A stretch of 64,000 nucleotides of DNA. Origin: Asparagopsis taxiformis. Its lineage: Eukaryota > Rhodophyta > Florideophyceae > Bonnemaisoniales > Bonnemaisoniaceae. Numbering within the stretch: the first letter of the stretch is position 1; each line of letters starts with the position of its first letter. Positions 11,375 to 21,461 of this stretch are shown here, piece after piece. Position numbers and translations under genes: made by a program. The DNA is taken from contig JALQPE010002642.1 in NCBI GenBank assembly GCA_030407315.1, positions 1-64,000 of the forward strand. Direction: 5' to 3'. The notes beneath the pieces are model-generated. The model did no database searches. It saw only the letters and a program-made list of their open reading frames with translations, and was not told where the DNA came from.

Positions 11375-13142
11375 GCGAATCGAGGCAATCTTCCATACGA
11401 GGAAGCGGGTACGAATCAGCGATCGTCTTCGCGTTCAAACGCCTATAGTCGACACAGAAACGTAAGGATCCGTCCTTCTTCGGCACCAACACGATTGGTG
11501 ACGCCCATTCGCTGGACGCGGGTTCGATAACCCCTTCGTTGAGCATCTTCGTGATCTGCTCCTCGGCTATCGTACGTAGAGCCGGACCCTGACGATAGGG
11601 CATTGAACGTATGGGCCGCGTGCCCGGTTCGAGTTCGATTCGATGCTCCGTAGCATTGATTTCGCCGAGGCGTCCGCTCGTCCACATTGACGAATGTGTA
11701 GCTAGCATCTCGTTGATGCGCTTTCGTAAATCCTCGTCGTCGAGGTGCGACAAATCGATTGTCGACTGCCAATCCGTGGCGGGGTCGTTCCCCTTTTCGT
11801 TGACCAACGGGTCTGGCGTTTCGTCGCCCAACGTGGTCGTATTTGTCCGCGTCGTCGCGTCGACTAGCGGTAGGTTCAAAACCTTCGCGAGGGCTTCGCC
11901 ACCCTCACGCTTGAGTGGGACGATTCCCAACGGGGAGCGTACCGCGTACGCAATCGTTGCGCCTTTCGGCAATTCGCGGTCCTTCTTCGTGAAGTTCGAC
12001 ACGATGATAGAGAACGTCTCTCTCGGTCCTACGTCGACCACTCCGTTGGCTATGCGCAGCCCGTGCCGAAATTGCACCGACGCTTTCGGTTCGAGGAACA
12101 CGAGTCCGGTCGCGTCCGTCGTCACGTTGACGGTCCGTTGCGACATCGCCGGTACACGCGTGTACTTCGTCAGGCGAACCGAGAACGTTCGGCTCGGCCT
12201 ATTCGAGGCCACGTTACGCTCGCGGCGTTTCGGGGGCTCCACGTTTGGGTTCGTCTCTTCCCCCTCCTCGTACGGAGTCGTCGTATCGCCCTCCGCGATA
12301 ATGGGTATCGTATCCCCCCGATGGAGGTCGATTGTCTGCGCTCGACAGCGTATAGCATCGACATGCTTCGACATGAACGACGTACCCATTATAACGGGAA
12401 CGGCCAGCGTGTTGGCTACGAAGAATTTTACGCGGAACAGCGAGTTCCCCAACCTGACGCGGAGCAGGATGGCGCCTTCGATAGGCAAACGTCGCCCGTT
12501 GGCGTCTCCGAGCTTCGGTAGCTCTTCGTCACGTAGACAGCGGTCGACCCAGTCGTAGGGTAGTAAACTTGTTCGTATCAAGTTGTAGCCGCTGCACGTA
12601 TCCATCGCGATGGTAATCGCCCTCATCACGTTGAGGTCTAGTCCGATCGTTCCGGACACGATATAATGCTTCGACGCAAGGAGGCACGTATGCCCGTCGA
12701 GGACCAACGGTTCGGTCCTGACCGGCGCGCGGTCTACGTTTTCGCTAGCGGTTCGTCGCTTCATCGCGTGAGCCCGTATGGCTTCTTTTGCGTCGACGCG
12801 CTTCGTATAAGCCGCGTGTTTGGCTTTCTCGCGCTCGGAAGCGTCGTGCTTCCGGGTAGCGCGTCTCGCTCGTCTGCGAGGCTTCCTCTTCGTGTGAGGT
12901 TCGTTTGTCCCGTCGGACTTCGTTTCTCCCCCCACGTCGGGTGTCGTGTGACTCGAGTTGGCCTTCGCGGCCGTGAGCTTTACGTAACTCTCGTTCATCG
13001 GTGAGCCTGCGGAGGACCAATCATCGACGTCGGTCGTCCCCCTTTTACGTAAGGGTTCAGGCGATGTGGGTGGCTCGTGACCTACATCGCCTGGTCGTTT
13101 TCCGGCGCGGGGCCGTTCGACACGTCGTCGTCGTGAGCCCAC
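11337..13142 (-). CDS. Gypsy 1 protease and RT N-terminus, frame broken at the 3' end
   Basis: There is a very basic N-terminal stretch, then a retropepsin-like domain at about residues 170-270, and the RT fingers from about residue 515 (MLNEGVIEPASSEWASPIV, KKDGSLRFCVDYRRLN). The protease triad reads Asp181-Thr-Cys-Ser instead of the usual Asp-Thr-Gly-Ser/Ala. The frame overlaps the gag end by 61 bases in the -1 frame and lacks its own early ATG, so it is probably made as a Gag-Pol fusion by frameshifting. It runs out of frame at SLG near 11364, where the next frame (11374) carries on the RT. Confidence 0.8.
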   Translation of the reverse strand: MGSRRRRVERPRAGKRPGDVGHEPPTSPEPLRKRGTTDVDDWSSAGSPMNESYVKLTAAKANSSHTTPDVGGETKSDGTNEPHTKRKPRRRARRATRKHDASEREKAKHAAYTKRVDAKEAIRAHAMKRRTASENVDRAPVRTEPLVLDGHTCLLASKHYIVSGTIGLDLNVMRAITIAMDTCSGYNLIRTSLLPYDWVDRCLRDEELPKLGDANGRRLPIEGAILLRVRLGNSLFRVKFFVANTLAVPVIMGTSFMSKHVDAIRCRAQTIDLHRGDTIPIIAEGDTTTPYEEGEETNPNVEPPKRRERNVASNRPSRTFSVRLTKYTRVPAMSQRTVNVTTDATGLVFLEPKASVQFRHGLRIANGVVDVGPRETFSIIVSNFTKKDRELPKGATIAYAVRSPLGIVPLKREGGEALAKVLNLPLVDATTRTNTTTLGDETPDPLVNEKGNDPATDWQSTIDLSHLDDEDLRKRINEMLATHSSMWTSGRLGEINATEHRIELEPGTRPIRSMPYRQGPALRTIAEEQITKMLNEGVIEPASSEWASPIVLVPKKDGSLRFCVDYRRLNAKTIADSYPLPRMEDCLDSLGRRRHLHDTRL

Positions 13143-15487
13143 GAAGCTCGTTCTTCATCGTGACTCGTTTCCACCTCAAGTGGTGTTTCGTCAGCGGAGG
13201 TCGTCACGTAGACTCCGCTGCGGCCATTACGCTGGCCATTTCGTTCGTTCGCCCACGGGCGGGGGTCACGTCGGTCATTACGAAAGTCGCCGCGGCGCCT
13301 GTCGAAGGGCCTTCCCCCGTCACGATTGGGGTTTCGGAGTATCGTAGGCGGCGTGCCGTACCTCCGCGGGGTCACGTTCCCTCGCTCATCAGGTCGTTCC
13401 TGGTGACGCTTGGCCATTCGTTGGCGGAAGTACTCAGCCTGACGTGGGTTGCTCTTCACGTGGAAGAGGTAGTACTTGTACGCGAAAAAGATCCGTTGAT
13501 CTGGCGTCAGACGCGGACACGTAAACGTCGAGTGGCCATCTTCGCGGCATGACCAACACGACAGCGTCCAGTAATCATTCGGGATTACGGAGTGCGCCAA
13601 TTGCGTCTGCTCGCTCGTGAGCTTCGGCACGTCCTCGCATGGACGGTTCAATCGAGCTTCGAGCTCGTCCGGCTTTTCGTTTGCCGTTTTCGTATCGTTG
13701 GGCGGCGGCCCGTTCGTGAAGAGGATCGCCTCCAAATTCTCGGCAACGTGAACCGCAGCGAGCGACACGTCGTCGTCGTCCCTCACGGGGATGTTCGGGT
13801 TACCATCGTGGTAACTGGGCTCGCTAGCCCGTTCATTACGTAAGTACGCGGACTCATCGTAGTCTGCGAACTTCCTCGACTCGTGGTCGGAAATAGCCAA
13901 CGTAGGCTTCACCGGAAACCGCACTTTCGGTTTCGCGGCTGACGCGACAGCTGCCGTACGTGCACGGAAGGTCGTTCCTTCGGCCGTCGCCAATCGTCTC
14001 ACAACGGTGAGGTCGTTCCTCTCTCGTTCGGGGAGTGACCGGAGTCGTTCCGTCACGGCTGCCCGCGTCGAGGGCAGTAAACCACGCACGTAGTGGTGAA
14101 CGAGGAGTCGATCCGTAAACACGTAGTTACACGCCCGCGTGGCGGTGTCGAGTCTATCAGCGTACTGATTCTCGTCCTCGTTAGGACTCTGCGTGATCAT
14201 CGTGACCTTTTCGTAGGCCTCCTGCAGCACGTCGTCTTGCAGGTATCGTTTGATCAACGCGTTGATTACGTGAGGCCACGAGAACCTCTTCGTCGGATCA
14301 GTCGTGATCACGCCAGTCGTACACTGGGAATCGTAGAACCGTCGGGCGTCCCCGTCGAGGAAGAAGTGCAGCGCACGTACTGCCACTCCCTCGCACACTC
14401 CGAGTGTGCTGAACCCATCACGTATTTGGGCGAGGAATCCGAGTAACGTAATCGGATTCCGGGCGGAGAACGGCTTCAACGTAGGGAAAAGTCCCTCCAG
14501 CTCACGTTTGAGCTTATGTACGCTTTGACTCTCGTTCACGTAGAGATGTTCACGTACATCGTTAAGTCGGTACATGCGGTACGACACCACGTTTGCAAAT
14601 GCGTCGAGCATTGTCGTGTGCTCTGCCAACGCGTGGCAAACGGGTCCGAGGGCGTTCCCTGGTAAGCGTACCGCGTCGGCACGTTCGTTTTCGTGGACTC
14701 GCGTGTCCGTCGTGCCGAACGTACCCAGCCACGGAATGTCCGTCTCACGTGGCGGGGGAGCTCTCGTATCGAATTGTGCAGCTCGTGCTGCGTCCGCCGA
14801 CCGCGCGTGGTCTGGCGTGTCGTTAAAACGTAATTGCCTTCGTGGCGTCTCGTCGGGGTTGGCGATGGCTCGTTGCACTGTCGCCCCCCTTCCGTACGTT
14901 GTCGGGGTCGTCGGACCGGGTGTTGGTGGGTATCCTCCCGGAACGGCCGGGGAGGATTGCGAGTTATAGGCGCGCGAGCCTTCTTCGTAATTCGGATCGC
15001 TTCCGCTCGGCGGAGCGGAACGTCCGGCGACGATTTCGTTGAATACTACGACAAACGAGTCGAGTCTTCCCTCCACGGCGGAGAGGCGGTTTCGTAAATC
15101 TTCGTTTTCCCGTTCGAGGGTCGCTGAGCGTTCACGTAACGCACGAGCTTCGCGCTCCGAGACTCCGAGTCTCTGCCTTACGGCTTCGTCGACGGCCGCG
15201 TCGCTCGCCCTTTCGATGTGACCTCGAAGGTCTTCGTACACTACACGTAGTGCCGTGGGAGTCACGTTCCCTTCGTTGAGCTGACCGCGCGTTGCGGGGT
15301 CCATACTCACGGACTCAAACGGGCTTACCGTACGTGGTAGCTGGCCGATCGCCTCGATATCCGGCGGGATAGATCGATCAGTCGCGAAGATCGCTTCTGC
15401 TGACAAGGCCACGTCGGCTTCGGCGTCCGCTGACGTTGGCAACGGTTGCCTGGGCGACGCGCTGGAATTCGACACAGCGTAATTCAT
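13082..15487 (-). CDS. gag: Gypsy 1 Gag polyprotein, 801 residues
   Basis: It starts at ATG 15487. An N-terminal region with a coiled coil (RALRERSATLERENEDLRNRL, about residues 115-140) is followed by a Pro-rich linker and a capsid-like domain (about residues 320-500). A zinc knuckle of the CCHC type, CWSCREDGHSTFTC, lies near residue 650, then an Arg-rich tail. This is the structural protein that packages the element RNA. It is intact. The gene end overlaps pol, in the -1 frame, consistent with programmed frameshifting; I did not identify the slip site. Confidence 0.85.
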   Translation of the reverse strand: MNYAVSNSSASPRQPLPTSADAEADVALSAEAIFATDRSIPPDIEAIGQLPRTVSPFESVSMDPATRGQLNEGNVTPTALRVVYEDLRGHIERASDAAVDEAVRQRLGVSEREARALRERSATLERENEDLRNRLSAVEGRLDSFVVVFNEIVAGRSAPPSGSDPNYEEGSRAYNSQSSPAVPGGYPPTPGPTTPTTYGRGATVQRAIANPDETPRRQLRFNDTPDHARSADAARAAQFDTRAPPPRETDIPWLGTFGTTDTRVHENERADAVRLPGNALGPVCHALAEHTTMLDAFANVVSYRMYRLNDVREHLYVNESQSVHKLKRELEGLFPTLKPFSARNPITLLGFLAQIRDGFSTLGVCEGVAVRALHFFLDGDARRFYDSQCTTGVITTDPTKRFSWPHVINALIKRYLQDDVLQEAYEKVTMITQSPNEDENQYADRLDTATRACNYVFTDRLLVHHYVRGLLPSTRAAVTERLRSLPERERNDLTVVRRLATAEGTTFRARTAAVASAAKPKVRFPVKPTLAISDHESRKFADYDESAYLRNERASEPSYHDGNPNIPVRDDDDVSLAAVHVAENLEAILFTNGPPPNDTKTANEKPDELEARLNRPCEDVPKLTSEQTQLAHSVIPNDYWTLSCWSCREDGHSTFTCPRLTPDQRIFFAYKYYLFHVKSNPRQAEYFRQRMAKRHQERPDERGNVTPRRYGTPPTILRNPNRDGGRPFDRRRGDFRNDRRDPRPWANERNGQRNGRSGVYVTTSADETPLEVETSHDEERASWAHDDDVSNGPAPENDQAM

Positions 15488-16247
15488 AGACCGTCGTCTG
15501 TAGCACGTAGCTTTTCGTTAACGTAAAAGAGCTCAACCTCGTTGGTTGTCGTTATGCTCGTAGCAACTTCTAGGTCGAGAGACCAGTGTGGAACCACGTT
15601 AGTTCTAGAAGTAGCTGGTACGAGCCAGTGGACACGCTGTCCTTACGAAACGAAACGAGCAGTCCACCCGCTGGTGTTTTGACTGTATGTTAGAACGGTA
15701 GAAGGTAGAGTGGTTAGCGAGTAGACACGAGCGTCACGACGCAACAATCCACGCGAGGATTACGTTAGCACACGAGGTGGTACGTCACCGGAGGCGCTCT
15801 CGACCAAGCCCGGAGGCACTACACGCAATCAGCCTTACGTGCGGCGATGGGTAGGGAGTACGCAGCTCGACGGAGACGAAGCCTCGTTAGGCAAAACGTA
15901 AACGTAAACGTAGAAGTCAGTCGTAGACTAGAGCCGTTGCTCGATCGTTGTCTCGTCCCCTTTCCCTCCCGGCACGATGCCAATACCTATATAGCCACGA
16001 TGGCATCGCTTTACAGTGTAAACACTACTCGTAACGTCCCCGAATGGGAAAGGACCTTGTGGGTCACACGTAGGGACCCGTTGGTCCGTTGGCCGTTGCC
16101 AATACGTTCGTTGCACACGTGTGCCGGTTGCGCGCGCGCATGCGCCAGCAATGTTCGTTCATTGCTGTCGCCGGTCGTATCCGCCGAAATTCGAATTCCG
16201 CGGAAAACGTAAATATTTGCAATTTCGGAATTGCCACGTATACTACA
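15488..16247 (-). repeat. Probable 5' LTR and leader of Gypsy 1
   Basis: This non-coding stretch lies between the gag start and the element's right edge. Read on the minus strand it begins TGTAGTATACGTGG, the TG expected of an LTR start. It carries a TATA-like CTATATAGG near 15989-15997, a plausible promoter. The LTR/leader boundary and the primer-binding site could not be fixed without the second LTR. Confidence 0.5.
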
Positions 16248-16352
16248 CGTACGATGTGCACGGTGCCAGATATAGTAGGTGCAGGAATGAGGTCAAACCA
16301 AGGACCACCTGCACTGTGGGATGCAGTGTCATTGCTGTCAACGGATCCGTTG
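16248..16352 (-). pseudogene. 105-bp scrap of a third Plavaka-like transposase copy
   Basis: It matches 2578-2682 of copy 1 over its whole length, in the same orientation, with one substitution and no indel. It is trapped between the right edge of Gypsy 1 and the TG start of an LTR fragment. It encodes part of the C-terminal GPWFDLIPAS region. It shows that Gypsy 1 and the LTR each landed in, or recombined within, a Plavaka-like gene. Confidence 0.85.
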
Positions 16353-16765
16353 TGTAGGACCAGCCGGGATGGCGGTCACTAAGAGAGTTCTAGAATCGCT
16401 TGCCTTGTCAGGGCGTGTTGAACCGTAACGCGCTCGTGAACTTGCGTTCCGCACGTCGCTCGGTCGCGGAGGCGATCGGGTGGTACAACGGCGGAACGCG
16501 CAGGGTCGGTCGCAACACGGGATTCGCGGGCCGGCGCAAGCCGTGATCTCAGGGTGAGATCACCGAGTAAACTCGAGCTCAACACGATCCACGCAGGGGT
16601 CGTAAATCCCTGGCCTAGCGGTAGGCGACGCAACGCGCGGTCTCGCGGTGCGACGCAATTCGACGGTCGGTAAACGCGGCGCGCGCGCACGTACGTCGGC
16701 GATCGTGAGCAATCCGCACGCAACGTTGTAACGCAATCGGTCCTCGCGACGCGCTCAACGCTTTC
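16353..16765. repeat. Truncated LTR of the Gypsy 2 type
   Basis: It starts TGTAGGACCAGCCGGG and aligns with 44492-44903 at high identity, including the GGATTCGCGGGCCGGCGC-like core and GGTCGTAAATCCCTGG. Similarity ends near 16765, so it is a fragment or broken solo LTR. No internal sequence of that element follows. Confidence 0.8.
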
Positions 16766-17380
16766 GGGGGTAGTATTGTGGAGCTTCGAGTGATATTAGG
16801 GCGGCACGCCTCTCCTCTAGATCCTACTCTCAGTTCCCTTTTCCAACAGGAATCACTATCTTCCAGCCATGAGTCGTTCAAAGCTCTCACATCTTCTTCG
16901 TGGATTAACTCTGGTGCCGCATTTCACAGCAGGCTTTCGGTCTCCCCGCATTCATATGGGTCCGCCTTCATCCTTCAGAAAGAGTCGTTCCGGGAATATG
17001 CTCGGCCGGGTGATCACCTGACAGTTTTATCACCCAGTCCTGAGTGCAACCCTACTCAAAATTGTCGTATACAGTTCTTCATTGGGCTTGTCGTCAGCTC
17101 TCCCGGACCGCCAGGCCCATCACAAAAACTGCTCTTTCTCGTCAACTCTGAAGGGCATTACAAAGTTGTCGGCGGAACTCGTGCAATCAATAATGTCAAG
17201 TTATTGAAACCAGGCACGAGCTCCAGCCCCTTTCATCCTACACATCTCCGTGGGGTTCTCAGCTGCGGTACCACATACTACGCCTATCCATTTCTTTTAT
17301 ACTGCGTTTATGGATGGTGGTTCCTTCTCTATCTTTGCAAGAGAAGATGGATATCCGCCAAGGACTGCATAATACTCTAG
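16766..17380 (+). CDS. Unrecognised open frame of about 200 codons, probably truncated
   Basis: Open from the LTR breakpoint to a stop at 17380, without an early ATG, so its 5' part may have been lost at the junction. The middle looks protein-like (ARPGDHLTVLSPS, then LLFLVNSEGHYKVVGG) and the end has a hydrophobic stretch (YAYPFLLYCVYGWWFLLYL) that could span a membrane. No family is recognised. It could be a fragment of a host gene or of an unknown element. Confidence 0.25.
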   Translation, partial: GGSIVELRVILGRHASPLDPTLSSLFQQESLSSSHESFKALTSSSWINSGAAFHSRLSVSPHSYGSAFILQKESFREYARPGDHLTVLSPSPECNPTQNCRIQFFIGLVVSSPGPPGPSQKLLFLVNSEGHYKVVGGTRAINNVKLLKPGTSSSPFHPTHLRGVLSCGTTYYAYPFLLYCVYGWWFLLYLCKRRWISAKDCIIL

Positions 17381-17816
17381 GGTCTAGTACATAAGCTTCT
17401 CTACCATATTACTTCCCGTAAACAAACTTCCTCATATTGTAGCCTTTCCGTCACATACATCCACCTTGACATTGGCCATACTTAAGTCCCTTGTCCCAAA
17501 ACCTGTGAGACACTATGTTCTATTCTATGTAACCATCTCTAATTCCTCGTCTATACCATTCATGCTTCTTCCAGAGCTTATCGTTTCCTTGAACTGCCTC
17601 AAGCATGAACCAGCATCCTCAGGGCGGAACGTACCACAATAAAATTAAAGTAAAATTAGGTTTCTTTTAATGCAGTAAAAACTGATCTACCAAATTCATC
17701 TTCCTAGATCACTTTTTACTGCAGTAACTAGTCATTTTTTTTCTAATTTTTCATCATTGGCTCCTCAGCCTGCAATACACGTTTCCGCTCACACGCGTGC
17801 AGCTGCACGCCAGCTG

Positions 17817-17854
17817 TAATGAAATAGAACACTACCTAGTGTTCTATTTCATTA
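17817..17854. repeat. Perfect 18-bp inverted repeat with a 2-bp loop
   Basis: TAATGAAATAGAACACTA is followed by CC and its exact reverse complement. It could be a MITE remnant or a cruciform/hairpin terminator-like structure. Confidence 0.85.
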
Positions 17855-18073
17855 CGTGTTCATGACGAGTCCATCTCGAGTCCATGACGTGTCCATGACG
17901 TGTTCATAGATCATCGATGATCTGTTTCTGATTTGTCAGTACGAAAAGCGCGCGCTTTCTCACTACGCAAGTTAAATACGCGACCTCTGGGCTCACTCTG
18001 CAGCAGTATTTAAGCCTTGCGTCACGCCGGGCAACATCGCCAGCACCTGTCGCTCGGAGCACACCACCTACGC

Positions 18074-18138
18074 AGGATGGGGCGGCGGAGTGCAACCACA
18101 TCCCTGCGGATGTGATTGTGCCCCGCCGCCTCCATCCT
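18074..18138. repeat. Long imperfect hairpin
   Basis: AGGATGGGGCGGCGG at the left is mirrored by CCGCCGCCTCCATCCT at the right around the core CCACATCCCTGCGGATGTG. The stem is about 30 bp with a one-base bulge and about four mismatches. Confidence 0.75.
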
Positions 18139-18902
18139 ACGATAAGGTTTTCCAGCTCATTTAGTCTTTTAGCCATTCCTCCCATTGTCTTTTCCTGCGG
18201 TTCTTCTTTGTTCTTCTGCTAACATACTTTTCTGCCTTTCCTGCTTTCTGTTTCGTCTTTCTCCAGGGCTACTGTCATTACTACGTTTTCTCACTTCTAA
18301 TCGAGCTTTTGGCATACCGTTTCCAGCACTAACCACTGTGTCATCCACTTCTTTCCATCTATGTGCCAGCAGAAGTTTCTGGGTTCTCTACAATCCGCTT
18401 ACTCAAGCTCTGGCTCCACTATCAACGGTATGTTCTCTCGCTTCTAGTCATGCTTCTAGCGTTGATGAAATTACATTCCTAGCACTAACCATTGATTCAT
18501 CTATTCTTTTCCTTCCAGGTGCCAAAAGAAATTTCTGGCTTCCCCTCACCTCTCTTTTCATGCCTATATGTATTTGTAGTTACTTTATGTAGAGCTGGTG
18601 TTTTGCCGTTTAGTATCTGCCATGGTGGCATAGTTCATAGTTCCGTAGTGCAGTGTACAGATGATCTTCATGTCGTTAAACTTTTGGCGTTAGCTGCCCA
18701 TTTACCTATTCCATATCCACTACACCATATCGTAAATCTTGCGTACCCGGCACTGGCTGCAACCTAGTCTAATTCATCGTCCCTATGCCGATTTCCATTC
18801 TACCTAGATATCGTTTCAGTCAGACCTATCCGTCCTACAGTTTCTCCGCAAAAGTGCGATGTGCCGCCCGTTCTACCTTTCAGTTTCTACCCAGAGCGCC
18901 CA

Positions 18903-19060
18903 CCGGTGCAACCACTCTACCCAGTGGACATGGTCCACGCCCACTCGACGGTACAACCACTCTACCCAGTGGACATGGTCCACGCCCACCCGACGGTACA
19001 ACTACTCTATGCAGTGAACATGGTCCACGCCAACCCGACGGTACAAATCACTTCATCCAG
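18903..19060. repeat. 45-bp tandem repeat, about 3.5 units
   Basis: Units of the form GGTACAACCACTCTACCCAG, then TGGACATGGTCCACGCC, then an ACYCGAC end. The unit is a multiple of three, so several frames stay open across it; I do not take them as genes. Confidence 0.8.
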
Positions 19061-19511
19061 TGGAAGTGAACCGTACCCATTACAGTGCTCCACGGTGGAA
19101 TAATACCAGTGTCACGAGCAGGTGTTATAATAGAATATATCCGGGCTTTACACAGTACTGTAGTTTGGAAACTAACCGCGCTTTGCCTTGGGCCGTACAT
19201 GCCCAGTCAATGGTCCCTTCCCAGATTATCGTTTGGCCAGTTCCACAAGTCAGCTTGGTCACGTCCCATAAGCAAAAATTCACCTACTCTGGAATTATTC
19301 CAATGAATACAATAATCATACTTTGGTCACCGTCCATTCAGCGAGTGCTGCTTATGCCTGGTTTCAGACACCGGACCGTCACGGTGTGCCCATTATAGTT
19401 TATAGTTTATTTCTACGAATCTCTCTGCACCTTCCACCACATATCGCAGTCACGGTGCACCCCATATCTAACTATACCCATATACAGTACTGGTTCCATT
19501 CCAACAGTCCG

Positions 19512-21461
19512 CGTCTGTGTTTTCGGAAGTGGACGCGGACGTCCAGTCTCTCTAGTACGGGTCCTAGTCGGCCCCGAGATTTACTAGAACAAATGAACGT
19601 CCGCGTCCAAAAAAAAATAAAAATTTTTGGATGCGGACGTCCACTTTCTCTAGTACATATGGCGGAATACTAGGACCCGACATCCACTTTCTCTAGTACA
19701 TATGGCGGAATACTAGGACCCGACATCCAGTATACAATATATCAGCGAAAACCGGGAGGGAAGAAATTACAGCGGATGGTAAATTCAGGGCCCATATCGG
19801 ACCGTATTTTATTCTCTCATTTACGAAACTGCTTGTATACAATACGTCTCTCTAGAATAGGGAATACATATCTGGTCAGAACAGGAAATAAATTCCCGGT
19901 TAGAATAGGAAATACGTATCCAGCCAGAATACGAAATTCGTATCCAGCCAGAATACGAAATTCGTATCCAGCCAGAATACAAAATACCTGTCAGCATATC
20001 GTCGATCACCCATCTCCCTCACTATCGCGTTCTCCCTACCATCCGAACGCCATGCACCACCATCCGCACATACTTCAAGAACCCTCACGACCATGATTAC
20101 AAAAAATCCGCTCCTTGACAATACCATCCCCGCTTTCCTCGACACCACCCCAGCCCATTAAATCATCAAGACATCAAACACGAACATGGTCAGCAGAATC
20201 TTACACCACTTGAAACCCACTCTCACTTCTATCGTATGCCCCAAAATATACACATACCAGAAACACCTCACAGCTTCATTCCCCATCTTCCTAGATCCCT
20301 TCTTCACTCTCCTTGAGTCCTGCCGTTCCTGCTTCACCACTCCTGCATCACATACAAAACATCAACCCCAACAGTCAGATTCAAAAGCAACGCTTACCAC
20401 GACAGATATCCTAGGAAACTCCCTTACTTACCTCTCATCCATCCTACAAACAATATAAACCATGATCCAAAAACCTTTCAATGAATAATCAAAGTCAGCA
20501 GTCCATATCTTCGCAAAACACATCCTGGCGCTCAATGAAACTTACCTTCCGTCATCACCATTCCTGCATCACCTACACAATATCGGAATCAACCACAACA
20601 GTCAGACCCGAAACCAACCTTCCCTCGCTGCTTACTTTCATAACTTCACGTACCTCTCTTCCATCCTCCGCTCAATACACACCATGAGTCAACATGCTTC
20701 TAAGGAAAGATATCGCATAAACGGAAATAGTCAGACTCAAACTCCACGCTTCCCTTTGACCGCCTTTGCTTTGTTTAGTGCAGAGGATGGAACGAAGGTA
20801 CGTGCGCGAATCTTGATCAAGATTCGCGCACGTACCTTCATTCCATCCTCTGCACTAAACAAAGCAAAGGCGGTCAAAGAATCTCAGTCGGTGATGAGGG
20901 CGGAGTGGAGCCTGCGGCGTCGACCGGACAGCTTTCAGCGTCCGCTTAAGTCTTGCTGTGCATACTCGAAATCATCGCCGGCAGTGAGATTGAGTATGGC
21001 CCAAGCCATGGTCTCTGATTCCCCGAACAATGAGATCCGGATCGAGAACAACGAATATAAACATATAATCATATATATGAGAATCCATTTGCTTTCCTTA
21101 CATGATCCGTGGCATATCCGCTGTAAAGCACATTCAGATTCCACGAAGTTTGGAAATAAAAAAGTTTATTATTACAAATGAATTAATTGAAAATTCATGT
21201 CCCAGGGCAGTCGTTCGTCCTTCCATGCACACGTTGCCAGCTCGCAATGTGATGTAACAGTTGGAAATGATTGAACTCTCGGTTAAATTCCACCGTTGGG
21301 ATGTCAGCTGGAGTGAGCACAAAACTACTACCCACAAAACTACGAACGAACACGTTACATTCCAAGTCTCGAAAGCACCACAAAAATAAAATTGGTCGCA
21401 TCTGGACGGCACAGTCTCCCCTGTTCAGCTCGCAATCCTCCCTTTTGCGTCAAAACTCGAC
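19512..21461. mobile_element. 5' flank of Plavaka-like copy 2
   Basis: Reverse-complement counterpart of 5497-8461, with the same 128-bp outer end and the same repeat families in shorter arrays (two 43-bp units instead of 13). It contains a 126-bp palindrome at 20754-20879 that copy 1 lacks. No gene is evident. Confidence 0.65.
20754..20879. repeat. 126-bp near-perfect palindrome
   Basis: Arms of 63 bp meet at TGATCA with no spacer and differ at one position (GGAACGAAGG versus GGAATGAAGG when folded). Copy 1 has only one arm at the matching place (about 6083-6140), so the second arm arose in this copy. Confidence 0.9.

Larger units (their letters stand above)
8462..16247 (-). mobile_element. 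Ty3/Gypsy chromodomain retrotransposon 1, 3' truncated
   Basis: Minus-strand order is gag, protease, reverse transcriptase, RNase H, integrase, chromodomain, the Metaviridae (chromovirus) order. The right edge is sharp: the sequence ends TACTACA at 16247 and is followed by Plavaka-like sequence colinear with copy 1. No LTR is seen on the left: 90 bases after the integrase stop the sequence meets the Plavaka-like copy 1 boundary at 8461/8462. The 3' LTR is therefore deleted or displaced outside the window. Two single-base frameshifts break pol, so this copy is probably dead. Confidence 0.8.
17381..19511. other. Unrecognised AT-richer spacer with hairpins and a short tandem repeat
   Basis: No convincing gene. 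Its notable contents are the inverted repeats at 17665-17725, 17817-17854 and 18074-18138, and the 45-bp repeats at 18903-19060. Its composition differs from the CpG-rich Gypsy elements on its left. Its right edge is the sharp start of Plavaka-like copy 2 at 19512. Confidence 0.5.

Noticed and set aside
11611..12558. Long plus-strand frames opposite Gypsy 1 pol and gag
   Set aside because: They are antisense shadows of conserved protease/RT and gag sequence, caused by high GC and codon bias.
19776..20096. Frames with repeated YPARIRN peptides (also at 6782-7723)
   Set aside because: They follow the roughly 26-bp tandem repeats in the Plavaka-like 5' flank and occur in different frames in the two copies.
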